DNA of 59,424 nt from an uncultured Paenochrobactrum sp. (GTDB lineage Bacteria; Pseudomonadota; Alphaproteobacteria; Rhizobiales; Rhizobiaceae): the NCBI GenBank assembly GCA_947627865.1, contig CANQXU010000002.1, positions 1 to 59,424 of the forward strand, given 5' to 3'. The stretch's first letter is position 1. Each line of letters begins with the position of its first letter. The notes under the pieces were generated by a model. The model was not told the DNA's origin and did not search any database. It saw nothing but the letters and a program-made list of their open reading frames with translations. The translations under genes and the position numbers were made by a program. This document shows positions 39,211-48,810 of the stretch, one piece after another.

Positions 39211-40886
39211 CGACAGCTTTGCTTCAGGTTACTGATTTACATACATATTTTGATACACGAAACGGTGTTGTCAAATCCGTTGATGGTGTTTCATTCTATT
39301 TGAACAAAGGCGAGATTTTAGGCTTGGTCGGTGAATCCGGTTCGGGTAAATCCATTACAGGATTTTCTCTGATTGGTCTTATCGACAAGCCGGGCCGTAT
39401 TGTTGAGGGTTCTATCAAACTTGACGGGCGCGAATTGGTTGGTCTGCCGGAAGCAGATTTGCGGAAAATTCGTGGCCGTGAAATTGCAATGATCTTTCAA
39501 GATCCGATGATGACACTCAATCCGGTACTGACAGTGCTGGATCAGATGAGCATGGCTTTGCGTGCGCATGAGAAGGTGTCTGATGCAGAAGCGCGTCAGC
39601 GCTGCGTTGATGCTCTTGCCAAAGTGCGCATTGTCGATCCGGAGCAGAAAGTTGATTTTTATCCGCATCAATTCTCCGGTGGTATGCGTCAGCGTGTTGC
39701 CATCGCCATTGCGCTTTTGCATAAGCCGAAAGTTGTTATCGCGGATGAACCGACAACCGCACTTGATGTTTCTGTTCAAGCCGAAATTCTGGTGGAAGTG
39801 AAAGCACTGGTTGCAGAGCTTGGCATTTCAATGATCTGGATCAGTCATGATCTGGCAACTGTTGCCTCGATATCGCAACGTATTGCGGTTATGAAATCCG
39901 GAAAAATTGTCGAAACAGGTCTTGCGCATGATGTGCTGAGCGCACCAAAACATGCCTATACACAAGGCTTGTTGGATTCACTGCCTTCGCGCTCCCAACC
40001 AGGTGAATTGCTGGGGGATGTGAGTGCTCAAGAACAGAAACAATTTGAAGAGCTGAAAGAAAAGAAACTTGATGAAATGCCCGATTTTGTCACTGTACAA
40101 AATGCGGTGAAGAGATTTGAGTGGAAAAATGGCTTTTGGGCAAGACTTGGCCAGAAAGTCGGCATTGTTGCTGAGCGTAAGCCGGTTTTGGCGGTTAATG
40201 GTGCCAATATCTCCATTACTCGTGGCGAAGCTTTGGGCTTAGTTGGTGAATCCGGCTCCGGAAAATCAACATTAGGACGCATGATCTGCGGGATTTATCA
40301 TCCGACGAGCGGTAAAATTCGGGTGGATGGCAAGCCAGTCATGGGCGAGCAGCCGGGTGGCCGCAAGCTTACGACTAATATACAGATGATCTTTCAGGAT
40401 CCTTATGCTTCGCTTGATCCGCGTCGCACAGTCGGGCAATCCATTGCTGAAGGGCCGATTTCTTATGGTCTGACAACAAAAGCCAAAGCTTCTGAATATG
40501 TTGCAAAATGGCTGAAAGCGGTTAGTCTCGACCCATCCTTTGCCGATCGCTATCCGCATCAGTTTTCTGGCGGGCAGCGCCAGCGTATTGCTATTGCCCG
40601 TGCATTGGCCATGCAGCCTGAAGTCATTATTTGTGACGAACCTGTGGCATCGCTGGATGTGTCCATTCAAGCTCAAATCCTCAATCTTCTTTTGATTTTG
40701 AGAAAAGAGCTGAATTTGACATTGCTCTTCATCAGCCATGATCTTTCTGTCGTGCGTCACTTATGCGACCGCATAATTGTTATGCATCACGGAAATATTG
40801 TTGAAGAGGGCGAGACAGAAAGCATTTTTACCAATCCGCAAAAAGATTATACAAAAATGCTATTGGCCGCGATCCCGCAATTATAA
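39207..40886 (+). CDS. Fused dual ABC ATPase (DppD-DppF / GsiA type)
   Basis: Two Walker A (GESGSGKS) and two LSGG-like (FSGGMRQR, FSGGQRQR) motifs. Confidence 0.94.
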   Translation: MTTALLQVTDLHTYFDTRNGVVKSVDGVSFYLNKGEILGLVGESGSGKSITGFSLIGLIDKPGRIVEGSIKLDGRELVGLPEADLRKIRGREIAMIFQDPMMTLNPVLTVLDQMSMALRAHEKVSDAEARQRCVDALAKVRIVDPEQKVDFYPHQFSGGMRQRVAIAIALLHKPKVVIADEPTTALDVSVQAEILVEVKALVAELGISMIWISHDLATVASISQRIAVMKSGKIVETGLAHDVLSAPKHAYTQGLLDSLPSRSQPGELLGDVSAQEQKQFEELKEKKLDEMPDFVTVQNAVKRFEWKNGFWARLGQKVGIVAERKPVLAVNGANISITRGEALGLVGESGSGKSTLGRMICGIYHPTSGKIRVDGKPVMGEQPGGRKLTTNIQMIFQDPYASLDPRRTVGQSIAEGPISYGLTTKAKASEYVAKWLKAVSLDPSFADRYPHQFSGGQRQRIAIARALAMQPEVIICDEPVASLDVSIQAQILNLLLILRKELNLTLLFISHDLSVVRHLCDRIIVMHHGNIVEEGETESIFTNPQKDYTKMLLAAIPQL

Positions 40887-40896
40887 AACAAGCATG

Positions 40897-40920
40897 AGTA
40901 AGCGCAATTTTGCGCTTACT
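40897..40920. terminator. Hairpin AGTAAGCGCA-ATTT-TGCGCTTACT
   Basis: Perfect 10-bp stem between convergent genes. Confidence 0.7.
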
Positions 40921-40974
40921 CTTCACCTCATTAATATACTAAAAACTGGCCAATTTGTGCGGGTAGTTTTACCC

Positions 40975-41502
40975 TTATTCCTCTGGTGATTTTCTGGCTG
41001 TTTGGGACAGGCACCATTCAACGACTTCCTCAATATCAGGTGTAAGCGCGACTGCTAAGCCTTCTGTAAAATCTAGAAAAGCTTGCAAGTTCAGTGTATT
41101 AACGCCAACCAAAACGGGCAGTCCTCGTTCGAGCGCTTGCGCGATCACCGGGGCAAAACCTTTCGATTCAGCTTCGCGTTTGCCAAATTTATTGATAATA
41201 AGCATTTGCATATCACTACGCTGAACGGCTTGACTGGCCCATAATACACTTTGCTCCAAAGCGCCCGCATCAAGGCGGCACCCACGGGCCTGCGGCCCGC
41301 GATCCAGACTAATACGGACAATGGGACCATCTGGTAAAAGCCGTAAATCCATATCACAGAGTATGCGATCTTCGCGCTCTATATTGAATTGAACGGTTCC
41401 GGCAATCAGCAGTCCTTCAGCCTCCAGCCGTTTGGCAATCTGCGCCAGAAACTGGTCGGTTTTACCTTTGCCGTGGCATGTTACATATCCTAATTGCATC
41501 AT
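40975..41502 (-). CDS. DUF2478-like protein
   Basis: GKGKTDQFLAQIAKRLEAEGLLIAGTVQ, CDMDLRLLPDG, LIINKFGKREAESKGF. Confidence 0.75.
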   Translation of the reverse strand: MMQLGYVTCHGKGKTDQFLAQIAKRLEAEGLLIAGTVQFNIEREDRILCDMDLRLLPDGPIVRISLDRGPQARGCRLDAGALEQSVLWASQAVQRSDMQMLIINKFGKREAESKGFAPVIAQALERGLPVLVGVNTLNLQAFLDFTEGLAVALTPDIEEVVEWCLSQTARKSPEE

Positions 41503-41537
41503 GCCACTCTCATGGGGGGGAAAACATAGGCTTATTG

Positions 41538-42041
41538 TCAGGCTTTATTATAGCCATGACGGATTTTTATAAGATGGGGGAGCAGATGTTTTTGCAATGC
41601 GTCAAAGCCTTCAACGACAGCTTTGGGATTGCCGGGGAGGGCGACGACAAGCGTGTTTTTGATAAAGCCGCCCAGACTTCGGCTGGCATAGGCAAGTGGT
41701 GTGAATTGCGCGCCATCGGAGCGTAGCAACTCGCCGATACCAGGCACTTCTTGATTCAAGAGCGGACGAATAGCCTCAGGTGTTACATCGCGCAATGAAA
41801 CACCGGTTCCGCCACTGGTGATAATGAGATGCGGGGCATGTGCATCGACTAGGCTCAGCACAGCATTTTGAATGGCAGCCATATCATCTGCGATGATTTG
41901 ATAGGAAACAACATCATAGCCGGATTCTTTTAGTTTTTCTTGTGCGATAGGGCCTGATCTGTCTTCATAAACACCCTGCGAAGCGCGATCACTAAGTGTT
42001 AAAATAGCTGCCGAGTAATTATTCATATTCATAAGTCCCAA
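41538..42041 (-). CDS. moaB: MoaB/Mog-family molybdenum cofactor biosynthesis protein
   Basis: TLSDRASQGVYEDRSGP; LIITSGGTGVSLRDVTPEA; VVALPGNPKAV. Confidence 0.9.
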   Translation of the reverse strand: MGLMNMNNYSAAILTLSDRASQGVYEDRSGPIAQEKLKESGYDVVSYQIIADDMAAIQNAVLSLVDAHAPHLIITSGGTGVSLRDVTPEAIRPLLNQEVPGIGELLRSDGAQFTPLAYASRSLGGFIKNTLVVALPGNPKAVVEGFDALQKHLLPHLIKIRHGYNKA

Positions 42042-42222
42042 TCAGAGAAAGCATAACCAATTCATCTAAGCCAGTGCGAAGTTTAATGATAGCATTCATA
42101 TCATGGTGATGGTGACGATATTTTATAATCTTGTTAAGTTCAATTGGTCAGCCACTTGATAAGATGGCGTATAAGGCGTAGCAAAACCAGACTGACTGGT
42201 TTATTCAGCCTTTAAGCAGATC

Positions 42223-43260
42223 ATGAAGACAAGGAGTGTGGTTGTGGCTTCCGGTACGGCAGATTTAAATTCCTCACACCATATTCACGAAGAACCAGCA
42301 ATTGCGGTCCGCAATCTCTCCCATAGCTATGGTGAGAAAAAAGTTCTCGACAATATCAATTTACAGGTACGAAAAGGCACCAGCTTTGCACTTTTGGGGC
42401 CCAATGGTGCGGGAAAAACAACCCTTCTGAATATTTTATGCACATTGCTGAAATTTGACAGCGGTCAGGCATTGATGGACGGTGCTGATGTTGTCAAGCA
42501 ATCGGTTAAGGCACGTCAATCTATTGGCGTTGTTTTTCAGACATCCAGCCTTGATGATCGTTTGAGCGCCGATGAAAATCTTGAATTCCACGGACTTGTC
42601 TACGGAATGGGTAAAAAAGAACGTCGTGCTGCAATGGATAATGTGCTGGCACTGGTTGAGCTGAGCGAATTTCGCGATCAGATTGTTCGCAGTTTTTCTG
42701 GTGGTATGCGCCGGCGTTTGGAAATTGCCCGCGCATTGATGCATAAACCGGCAATCCTCTTGCTTGACGAGCCGACAGTCGGTTTGGACGCACAAACCCG
42801 TCAGCGTATCTGGCGCTATTTGCAGGAGATGCAGATTAATGAAGGACTGACTGTCCTGACCACGACCCATTATATTGAAGAAGTGGAGAGTGCCGATCAA
42901 ATCTGCATCATTGATCATGGACGCATTTTGGCTGAAGGAACGCCAGAAGAGCTGAAGCTGCAATATGGCAAAAGCTGGTTGCATGTCACGCCGACTGGTG
43001 CGGAAGTTGTCGAGGAAATTAAAACGCGCTTTCCTGTGGTGCAGGCCTTGACCCATAATCGTTATGCGATCGAAATTTCAGATACTGGCGATATGAACAA
43101 GTTTTTGGAAGATTGCAGCGAGCAGATTGAAGAAGCCCGCCTTGATGCGCCATCGCTTGAAAGCGTTTTTCTGTCTTTGACGGGGCGTGAGTTGCGCGAC
43201 AAGGCATCTGGGGTGCGTATTTCTGAGCAACAAGCGGGAAGGCGGGCAGGTCGCCGATGA
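42223..43260 (+). CDS. ABC-2-type (exporter) ATP-binding protein of the PQQ dehydrogenase locus
   Basis: GPNGAGKTTLLNILCTLL, FSGGMRRRLEIARAL, LLDEPTVGLDAQTRQRIW. Confidence 0.9.
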   Translation: MKTRSVVVASGTADLNSSHHIHEEPAIAVRNLSHSYGEKKVLDNINLQVRKGTSFALLGPNGAGKTTLLNILCTLLKFDSGQALMDGADVVKQSVKARQSIGVVFQTSSLDDRLSADENLEFHGLVYGMGKKERRAAMDNVLALVELSEFRDQIVRSFSGGMRRRLEIARALMHKPAILLLDEPTVGLDAQTRQRIWRYLQEMQINEGLTVLTTTHYIEEVESADQICIIDHGRILAEGTPEELKLQYGKSWLHVTPTGAEVVEEIKTRFPVVQALTHNRYAIEISDTGDMNKFLEDCSEQIEEARLDAPSLESVFLSLTGRELRDKASGVRISEQQAGRRAGRR

Positions 43261-43997
43261 TTGTTGCACTACGCCTTTGCTTTCTGGCATTATTTTTATT
43301 CATCTGGTGGGCGGTGTCTTTGCGGGTGCCGCAAGGATTATTTGCGTCTCCCTATGAAACATTGATTGCAGCAGAACATATGCTGGTTGAAAAACGCTTA
43401 TGGACGGCACTTGGCGATAGTATGCGGGTCTATTTTTCCGGAACCGTGATTGCGGCTTTGATCGGCATTTTTATCGGCGGCATGATGGGCAGTTTGCGGG
43501 TGTTTGGCCGCGCATTGGATATTTATGTCTATGCCTTAGCCGCGACACCGCGTGTGGCTTTCATCCCGATGATTATCGTGCTGTTGGGGCTTGGTGTATC
43601 GGCTAAAGTCTTTATCGTATTTTTAGGCGCTGTGATGCCGGTGATCATCAATACTTATAAAGGTGTGCAGCAAGCGGATGAAAATCTGATTGAAATGGCA
43701 CGCTCGACAGGTGCTGGCAAAGCTCGCATTGCGTGGCATATTGTGATACCTGGTGCCATGCCGTTCATTTTGGCGGGGCTGCGTTTAAGTGCGACTTTGG
43801 GCTTGATCAATACGATTGTCGCGGAGCTTTACACAGCCGTTTCCGGCCTTGGCGGTTTGCTGAATATTTATGGCAGCAGCTTCCGCATGGCTGAATATTT
43901 TGTGGTTGTCATCATTCTTGCTTTGCTTGGGGTCGCGGTCAATGAGGGCCTGCGATTGCTGGAAGCGCGCATGACGCGCTGGCAGGTGGCCAAATGA
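43257..43997 (+). CDS. SsuC/TauC-like ABC permease
   Basis: YVYALAATPRVAFIPMIIVLLGLGVSAKV; 4-bp overlap with the previous gene. Confidence 0.9.
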   Translation: MIVALRLCFLALFLFIWWAVSLRVPQGLFASPYETLIAAEHMLVEKRLWTALGDSMRVYFSGTVIAALIGIFIGGMMGSLRVFGRALDIYVYALAATPRVAFIPMIIVLLGLGVSAKVFIVFLGAVMPVIINTYKGVQQADENLIEMARSTGAGKARIAWHIVIPGAMPFILAGLRLSATLGLINTIVAELYTAVSGLGGLLNIYGSSFRMAEYFVVVIILALLGVAVNEGLRLLEARMTRWQVAK

Positions 43998-44072
43998 ATG
44001 ATGGTTTGTTTTTAAAATGTCCGGACTTAGCATCAAGCGTCCAGACTATGAGCAGTATTTAACGGAGCTACT

Positions 44073-45098
44073 ATGCGTTTTACCAAGTTACTCGGTGTAA
44101 CAGCTTTGACTGTTGTTTCCTTTGTTGGTTTGAACAGCCATGCATTGGCTGAGCCTTTCCGTATGATCATCACGGATATGGAAACGCCTTTGGTTCCAAA
44201 TTCCGTTGTCGATCTTGCACTCAAAGGCGGATATTTTGATCGTGCGGGCGTTGATGTCGAGCTCATTCGGGTTCAGCAGACCCCGATGGCCTTGGCAGCT
44301 TTGCAGGCTAATGAAGGTGATATGGCCAATGTTGCCACAGAAGCCTTGGTGCAGCTGGCGGCGCGCGGCAATACAAATTTGCGTGCCGTTATGTCACCCA
44401 ATAAAGCGCTGCCTTATCTTATCGCAGGTAAAGAAGGCATTGGCTCCATCGATGATATTCAAGGAAAAAGCTTTGGCATTGGCCGTATTGGCAGCCTTGA
44501 TCATTCATTGAGCAGCAAGGTGCTTGAAGCAAAAGGCATTGATGCAGAAAATTTAAGCTTTGTTGCATTGGGCCAGCCGAATATTCGCGCACAAGCGCTC
44601 AAAGCCGGCCAGATTGATGCCACAACCATGTCGATTGGTGCTTTAACGGCATTGCCTGGTCATGAAACTTTGCCGGTGCTCGTTGATGTGGATGAATATT
44701 TTGCAACCGCGCCTGTGACGAGCAAGGTTAATGCTGTAACCGTCGAGACACTTGAAAACCGCCGTGATGATGTTGAAAAAGTGATTGAAGCACTCTCGCT
44801 TGCTGCACGTGACTTTGCAAATTCACCAGAAAGCTGGGCCGTTGCTATGGAAAAAGAACGCCCTGATATTGCAAAAGAAGATCTCCAAAACCTGGCAAAA
44901 GCATTTGCAAAAAGCTGGACAGTCAATGGTGGTTTGCAAAAATCAGAATTGGAATTCACGCAGGACTGGCTCTATCAGACTAAAGAATTTGAAGGTTTGC
45001 GTCAGGTCGAGCTCAATGAGTGGGTTGATTTTTCACCAGCCGATGCTGTGTTGAGCAAAATCGGTATCGTTGACAATCTCGACACTGTTTCCCGATAA
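44073..45098 (+). CDS. NMT1/SsuA-like ABC substrate-binding protein
   Basis: Signal peptide; NSVVDLALKGGYFDRAGVDVELIRVQQTPMALAALQANEGDMANV. Confidence 0.88.
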   Translation: MRFTKLLGVTALTVVSFVGLNSHALAEPFRMIITDMETPLVPNSVVDLALKGGYFDRAGVDVELIRVQQTPMALAALQANEGDMANVATEALVQLAARGNTNLRAVMSPNKALPYLIAGKEGIGSIDDIQGKSFGIGRIGSLDHSLSSKVLEAKGIDAENLSFVALGQPNIRAQALKAGQIDATTMSIGALTALPGHETLPVLVDVDEYFATAPVTSKVNAVTVETLENRRDDVEKVIEALSLAARDFANSPESWAVAMEKERPDIAKEDLQNLAKAFAKSWTVNGGLQKSELEFTQDWLYQTKEFEGLRQVELNEWVDFSPADAVLSKIGIVDNLDTVSR

Positions 45099-45122
45099 TT
45101 TCGGTCAATCGCAGGTAATCAG

Positions 45123-46007
45123 ATGCTGTTAACCCCGCCGCATATTCTCATTGAAAATCTTTCGCATAGTTTTTTAGCTGGCAGAAAGACGCGTGAGCGC
45201 AATGGCAATGTGGCCAAGCCGGTCTTGCAGGATATCAATCTGAAAGTCGAGCGTGGAGAAACTGTTGTTTTGTTGGGGCCGTCCGGCTGTGGCAAAACAA
45301 CATTATTGCGGCTGATTGCAGGACTTATCGAGCCGGATGAGGGGACTGTTCTGGTCAATGGCGCGCTTCCGCAACCAGGTATGGGGAGCGCGATGATGTT
45401 TCAGTCTTTCAGGCTATTGCCGTGGAAGACTGTGCGGGACAATATAGCTTTTGCATTGCCGCATTTGAGCGCGGATGAGCGTGTGGCTCCGGTTAATAAA
45501 GCAATTGCGCAAGTGGGTTTGCGCCGTTTTGCGGATTATTATCCGGCGCAGCTTTCGGGTGGCATGTGCCAGCGTGTGGCTTTGGCGCGCGCGCTTGTGG
45601 TGGAGCCAGAATTGCTTTTGATGGATGAACCATTTGCCAGTCTTGATGCACAATCACGCGAGTTGATGCAGGCGGAAACCTTGCTGCTGACAGAAATGCA
45701 GGAGGAGGGGGCCCAAGATGCAAATGGCGCAACGCATGGAAAAGCAACTTTGCTGTTTGTGACCCATAGTGTTGATGAAGCTATCATTATGGGGGACCGC
45801 ATTGTTTTGATGGCGCCGCGCCCGGGACGTATCCACGAGATCATCGATGTACCTTTTCCGCGCCCGCGCTTTTCAAATGATCCGCGCGATGTGCCGGATT
45901 TTATACAATTGCGTCAGCATTTGTGGGAATCATTGCGTGAAATGGTATTGTCGGATCCTGAATCAGACTTTTATGGCCGTGGTGGCGGAAGCTTTGCCAC
46001 ATGGTAG
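45123..46007 (+). CDS. SsuB/TauB-like ABC ATP-binding protein
   Basis: GPSGCGKTTLLRLIAGL, LSGGMCQRVALARAL, FVTHSVDEAI. Confidence 0.92.
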   Translation: MLLTPPHILIENLSHSFLAGRKTRERNGNVAKPVLQDINLKVERGETVVLLGPSGCGKTTLLRLIAGLIEPDEGTVLVNGALPQPGMGSAMMFQSFRLLPWKTVRDNIAFALPHLSADERVAPVNKAIAQVGLRRFADYYPAQLSGGMCQRVALARALVVEPELLLMDEPFASLDAQSRELMQAETLLLTEMQEEGAQDANGATHGKATLLFVTHSVDEAIIMGDRIVLMAPRPGRIHEIIDVPFPRPRFSNDPRDVPDFIQLRQHLWESLREMVLSDPESDFYGRGGGSFATW

Positions 46008-46065
46008 AATTTCTAAATACTAAATATGTGAGAGCGCCAGCTGACTGGCTCGAAACGGATTTGAG

Positions 46066-46878
46066 ATGAAACAGATACTGCCTTTGATGCGCGGCGTTTA
46101 TGGTATTTGGCTGCGTGAAGTCATGCGGGCCACGCGGGACCGTGGCCAAATGATTGGTGGCGTTTCCCGTCCGATCATCTGGCTTTTGGTGCTTGGTATC
46201 GGGCTTAATCCGTATTTCCGCGGCGAGATCTATGGCGAGGTGCGCTATGTCGTACCCTATACTTATTTGCAGTTCTTATTTCCTGCAGTGATCGTGCTCA
46301 ACATCATGTATACCTCAATCCAGTTTGCCGTTTCGGTTATCTGGGATAGAGAATTCGGTTTTTTGCGTGAGGTGTTGGTGTCACCCATGCCGCGCTGGCT
46401 GATTTTGCTGGGCAAGGTTCTGGGCGGGAGCACAGTGGCAACAGGGCATGGCATTCTTGTGCTGATTTTAGCACGGTTTGCTGATGTCAATTTAACCTAT
46501 GAGCAAGTTTTTCTTGCCATCGTCCTGATGTTCTTTACTTCTTTCGCACTTACCTGTTTTGGGGTGTTGCTGGCCGCGCGCGTGCGCAGTTTTGAAGGTT
46601 TCGGGGTCTTCTCAAACACGATTATTCTGCCGCTTTATTTTACATCATCATCGATTTTTCCGCTGGATCCATCATTGAGCCGTACACAAGCGGTCAGCAT
46701 GTATCCGGAATGGCTGGTGATGGTGGTGCGCGCGAATCCGATTACTTATGTGGTGGATGCACTGCGTGGTGTGCTGATTAATTTTCATCAGTTTACACCA
46801 TGGCTCGGGCCTGTGATCATCGCAGCCATGGCAGTTATTTTCTTTACATTGGCTCTCATCGATTTCCGGCGGGCTTAG
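46066..46878 (+). CDS. ABC-2-type exporter permease
   Basis: VYGIWLREVMRATRDRGQMIGGVSRPIIWLLVLG; hydrophobic C-terminal region. Confidence 0.9.
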   Translation: MKQILPLMRGVYGIWLREVMRATRDRGQMIGGVSRPIIWLLVLGIGLNPYFRGEIYGEVRYVVPYTYLQFLFPAVIVLNIMYTSIQFAVSVIWDREFGFLREVLVSPMPRWLILLGKVLGGSTVATGHGILVLILARFADVNLTYEQVFLAIVLMFFTSFALTCFGVLLAARVRSFEGFGVFSNTIILPLYFTSSSIFPLDPSLSRTQAVSMYPEWLVMVVRANPITYVVDALRGVLINFHQFTPWLGPVIIAAMAVIFFTLALIDFRRA

Positions 46879-46879
46879 G

Positions 46880-47770
46880 ATGGCAAAGAAATACGGACTA
46901 TGGCTGCATTGGCGCAGCACGATTATAAATCTGGGTGTGATTTTCGGCCTGCTGGTTGCTATCAGCTTTTTACCAGCAGATACATCACTCTCTCAAATCA
47001 GAGAGCGCGGTGTTCTCAAACTTTGTGTACCGGCTTCCTATCCGCCTTTTGTGACAGGAAATCCGGAAAATCCGGGGTTTGATATCGAGCTGGTTCAGGC
47101 GATTGCCGATGAAATTGGCGTGCGTTTGACGGTGAATACACTCCAATCAATCGGGCGCGATTTCAACCCGCGCAACTGGATGTTGACACGTGGCCAATGT
47201 GATATGCTCGCGGGTGGTGTTGCTGATACGGTGCGCACGCGCAATTTTATGCAAACTATACCTACAGATATAAAACTTGGCTGGATGTTGCTCTCGCCTG
47301 AGGGTGTCGTTCCATCACAAGGCGATCAAGTTATCGTTATCCCAGGCAATACTGGCCTAAATCGTCTTGAATTATCTGCATGGTTGCGTAATCAGGGGTT
47401 AAGCGCAACGACCTTGTCTATGCAGGCAGGAGAGGAGCGTGTTGCCAACCAGTTTTTTGCAGCTTTGCAAAATGGCAGCGCAAAGGGTTTGGTCGCAGAA
47501 AACTTTACGGCTTGTTCATTGTTGAACCGGTTGGACGCAAATGAGAATGTTAAAGCATCTTGGGTTTTCTCTCCTGCTGATGCGTTATCGGATGAGAAAG
47601 GCGATAACAGCTCTGTTGGCGAGACTTATTCTATGGCGCTGAGTCTGTGGAAAGGTGACGTTACCTTGAAGCGTGCCGTTGAAAAAGCGATCGCTGGGTT
47701 GGAAGATAACGGTAAGATGACATATTTGCGCAATTTATATATGGATGATAGTAGTATTTGCGAAGATTGA
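46880..47770 (+). CDS. Quinoprotein dehydrogenase-associated periplasmic binding protein (SBP_bac_3/MoxJ-like)
   Basis: IRERGVLKLCVPASYPPFVTGNPENPGFDIELVQAIADEIGV. Confidence 0.8.
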   Translation: MAKKYGLWLHWRSTIINLGVIFGLLVAISFLPADTSLSQIRERGVLKLCVPASYPPFVTGNPENPGFDIELVQAIADEIGVRLTVNTLQSIGRDFNPRNWMLTRGQCDMLAGGVADTVRTRNFMQTIPTDIKLGWMLLSPEGVVPSQGDQVIVIPGNTGLNRLELSAWLRNQGLSATTLSMQAGEERVANQFFAALQNGSAKGLVAENFTACSLLNRLDANENVKASWVFSPADALSDEKGDNSSVGETYSMALSLWKGDVTLKRAVEKAIAGLEDNGKMTYLRNLYMDDSSICED

Positions 47771-48168
47771 GCCTATAATTTGAAACTTTAAGATTGAACT
47801 AATTGAAATTATCGGCCATTCAATGGCTGGGTCACCAGAATATAAGATGCTATAGTTTTATATAAAATCTGGTGGACACCCACAAAGATTTGGCGTGAGC
47901 TCATATTCTGAATGAGTATGTGATTACGCTTTAAAAGAGCATATTCAACAGTTCCTGAAATTTCGCAGCGGAAAATTCAGGTTTTGTAGAACCAGAGAGA
48001 GCCTGAGCATTATTCAAGACAATGTTCTAAATATGTCAGCTTTCTAAATTAAGAGCATTGAGCGTCGGTAAAATTTTGTACTAACGCCCAATGCTGAGAA
48101 CAAGTGGCGGATAACAAACTGTTGTTCAAGGATATATCGCTTAAAGCACCCAGGTGCGGGAGGGTATT

Positions 48169-48756
48169 TTGATAAGACAAAAAATAGTCGGCATAACCGC
48201 AGCGCTGGCTGTAGGTTTTGGACTTGCTGCCATAGCACCGGCTTCAGCAGCTGGTTTTACGGAAGAGCAGGCAGTTGCTGGCAAAAAGTCCTATGATGCA
48301 AACTGTGCTCAGTGTCATGGTTTCAAGCTTGAAGGTCCGGATGCTCCGGGTCTTGTTGGCCAGGATATTATGGCTAACTGGGATACTGCTGGTGGTCTTT
48401 ATGACTTCATCTCTGTTGCGATGCCTCCATCGGCACCGGGCAAATTGGGTGAAGACGCTTACTTGAACATCATTGCTTATATCATGGCTTATAATGGCGC
48501 AACGCCAGGTGACGAGCCAATGGTATTTGATGAAGACAAACTTGCAGAAATCAGCTTGGTTGATGAAACTGCAGGCGGCGTCGTCATGGGCTCAACTGCA
48601 GATGCAGCGCCAAGCGGTGACACCAATGTTCCGCAGGCCTTCACATGGGGCAAGCAGCTTCCTGGTGGTCCAACCCCGGCAGCACAAAATGCATCAGCCA
48701 CCCCTGCAGTGCCGCAAGCATTCACATGGGGCAAAGAGCTTCCGGTCGCTAACTAA
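48169..48756 (+). CDS. Secreted c-type cytochrome with duplicated C-terminal PQAFTWGK motif (TTG start)
   Basis: Signal peptide; CAQCHG haem motif; GGGAGGG upstream of TTG at 48169; adjacent to the PQQ dehydrogenase. Confidence 0.9.
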   Translation: MIRQKIVGITAALAVGFGLAAIAPASAAGFTEEQAVAGKKSYDANCAQCHGFKLEGPDAPGLVGQDIMANWDTAGGLYDFISVAMPPSAPGKLGEDAYLNIIAYIMAYNGATPGDEPMVFDEDKLAEISLVDETAGGVVMGSTADAAPSGDTNVPQAFTWGKQLPGGPTPAAQNASATPAVPQAFTWGKELPVAN

Positions 48757-48810
48757 TCATTTCGACCAAAAGCTTTGTCTACCCTAATTTATTCGGACAG
48801 GAGAATTCCT

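Noticed and set aside
41514-41520. G7 homopolymer near the DUF2478 gene start as a phase-variable tract
   Set aside because: Located upstream of the apparent start, not within the coding frame; no evidence of frame switching.
42436-43056. 206-aa antisense ORF and other long antisense ORFs (for example 39318-39779, 40272-40760, 22411-22803)
   Set aside because: They lie opposite strongly coding, motif-bearing genes; typical shadow ORFs.
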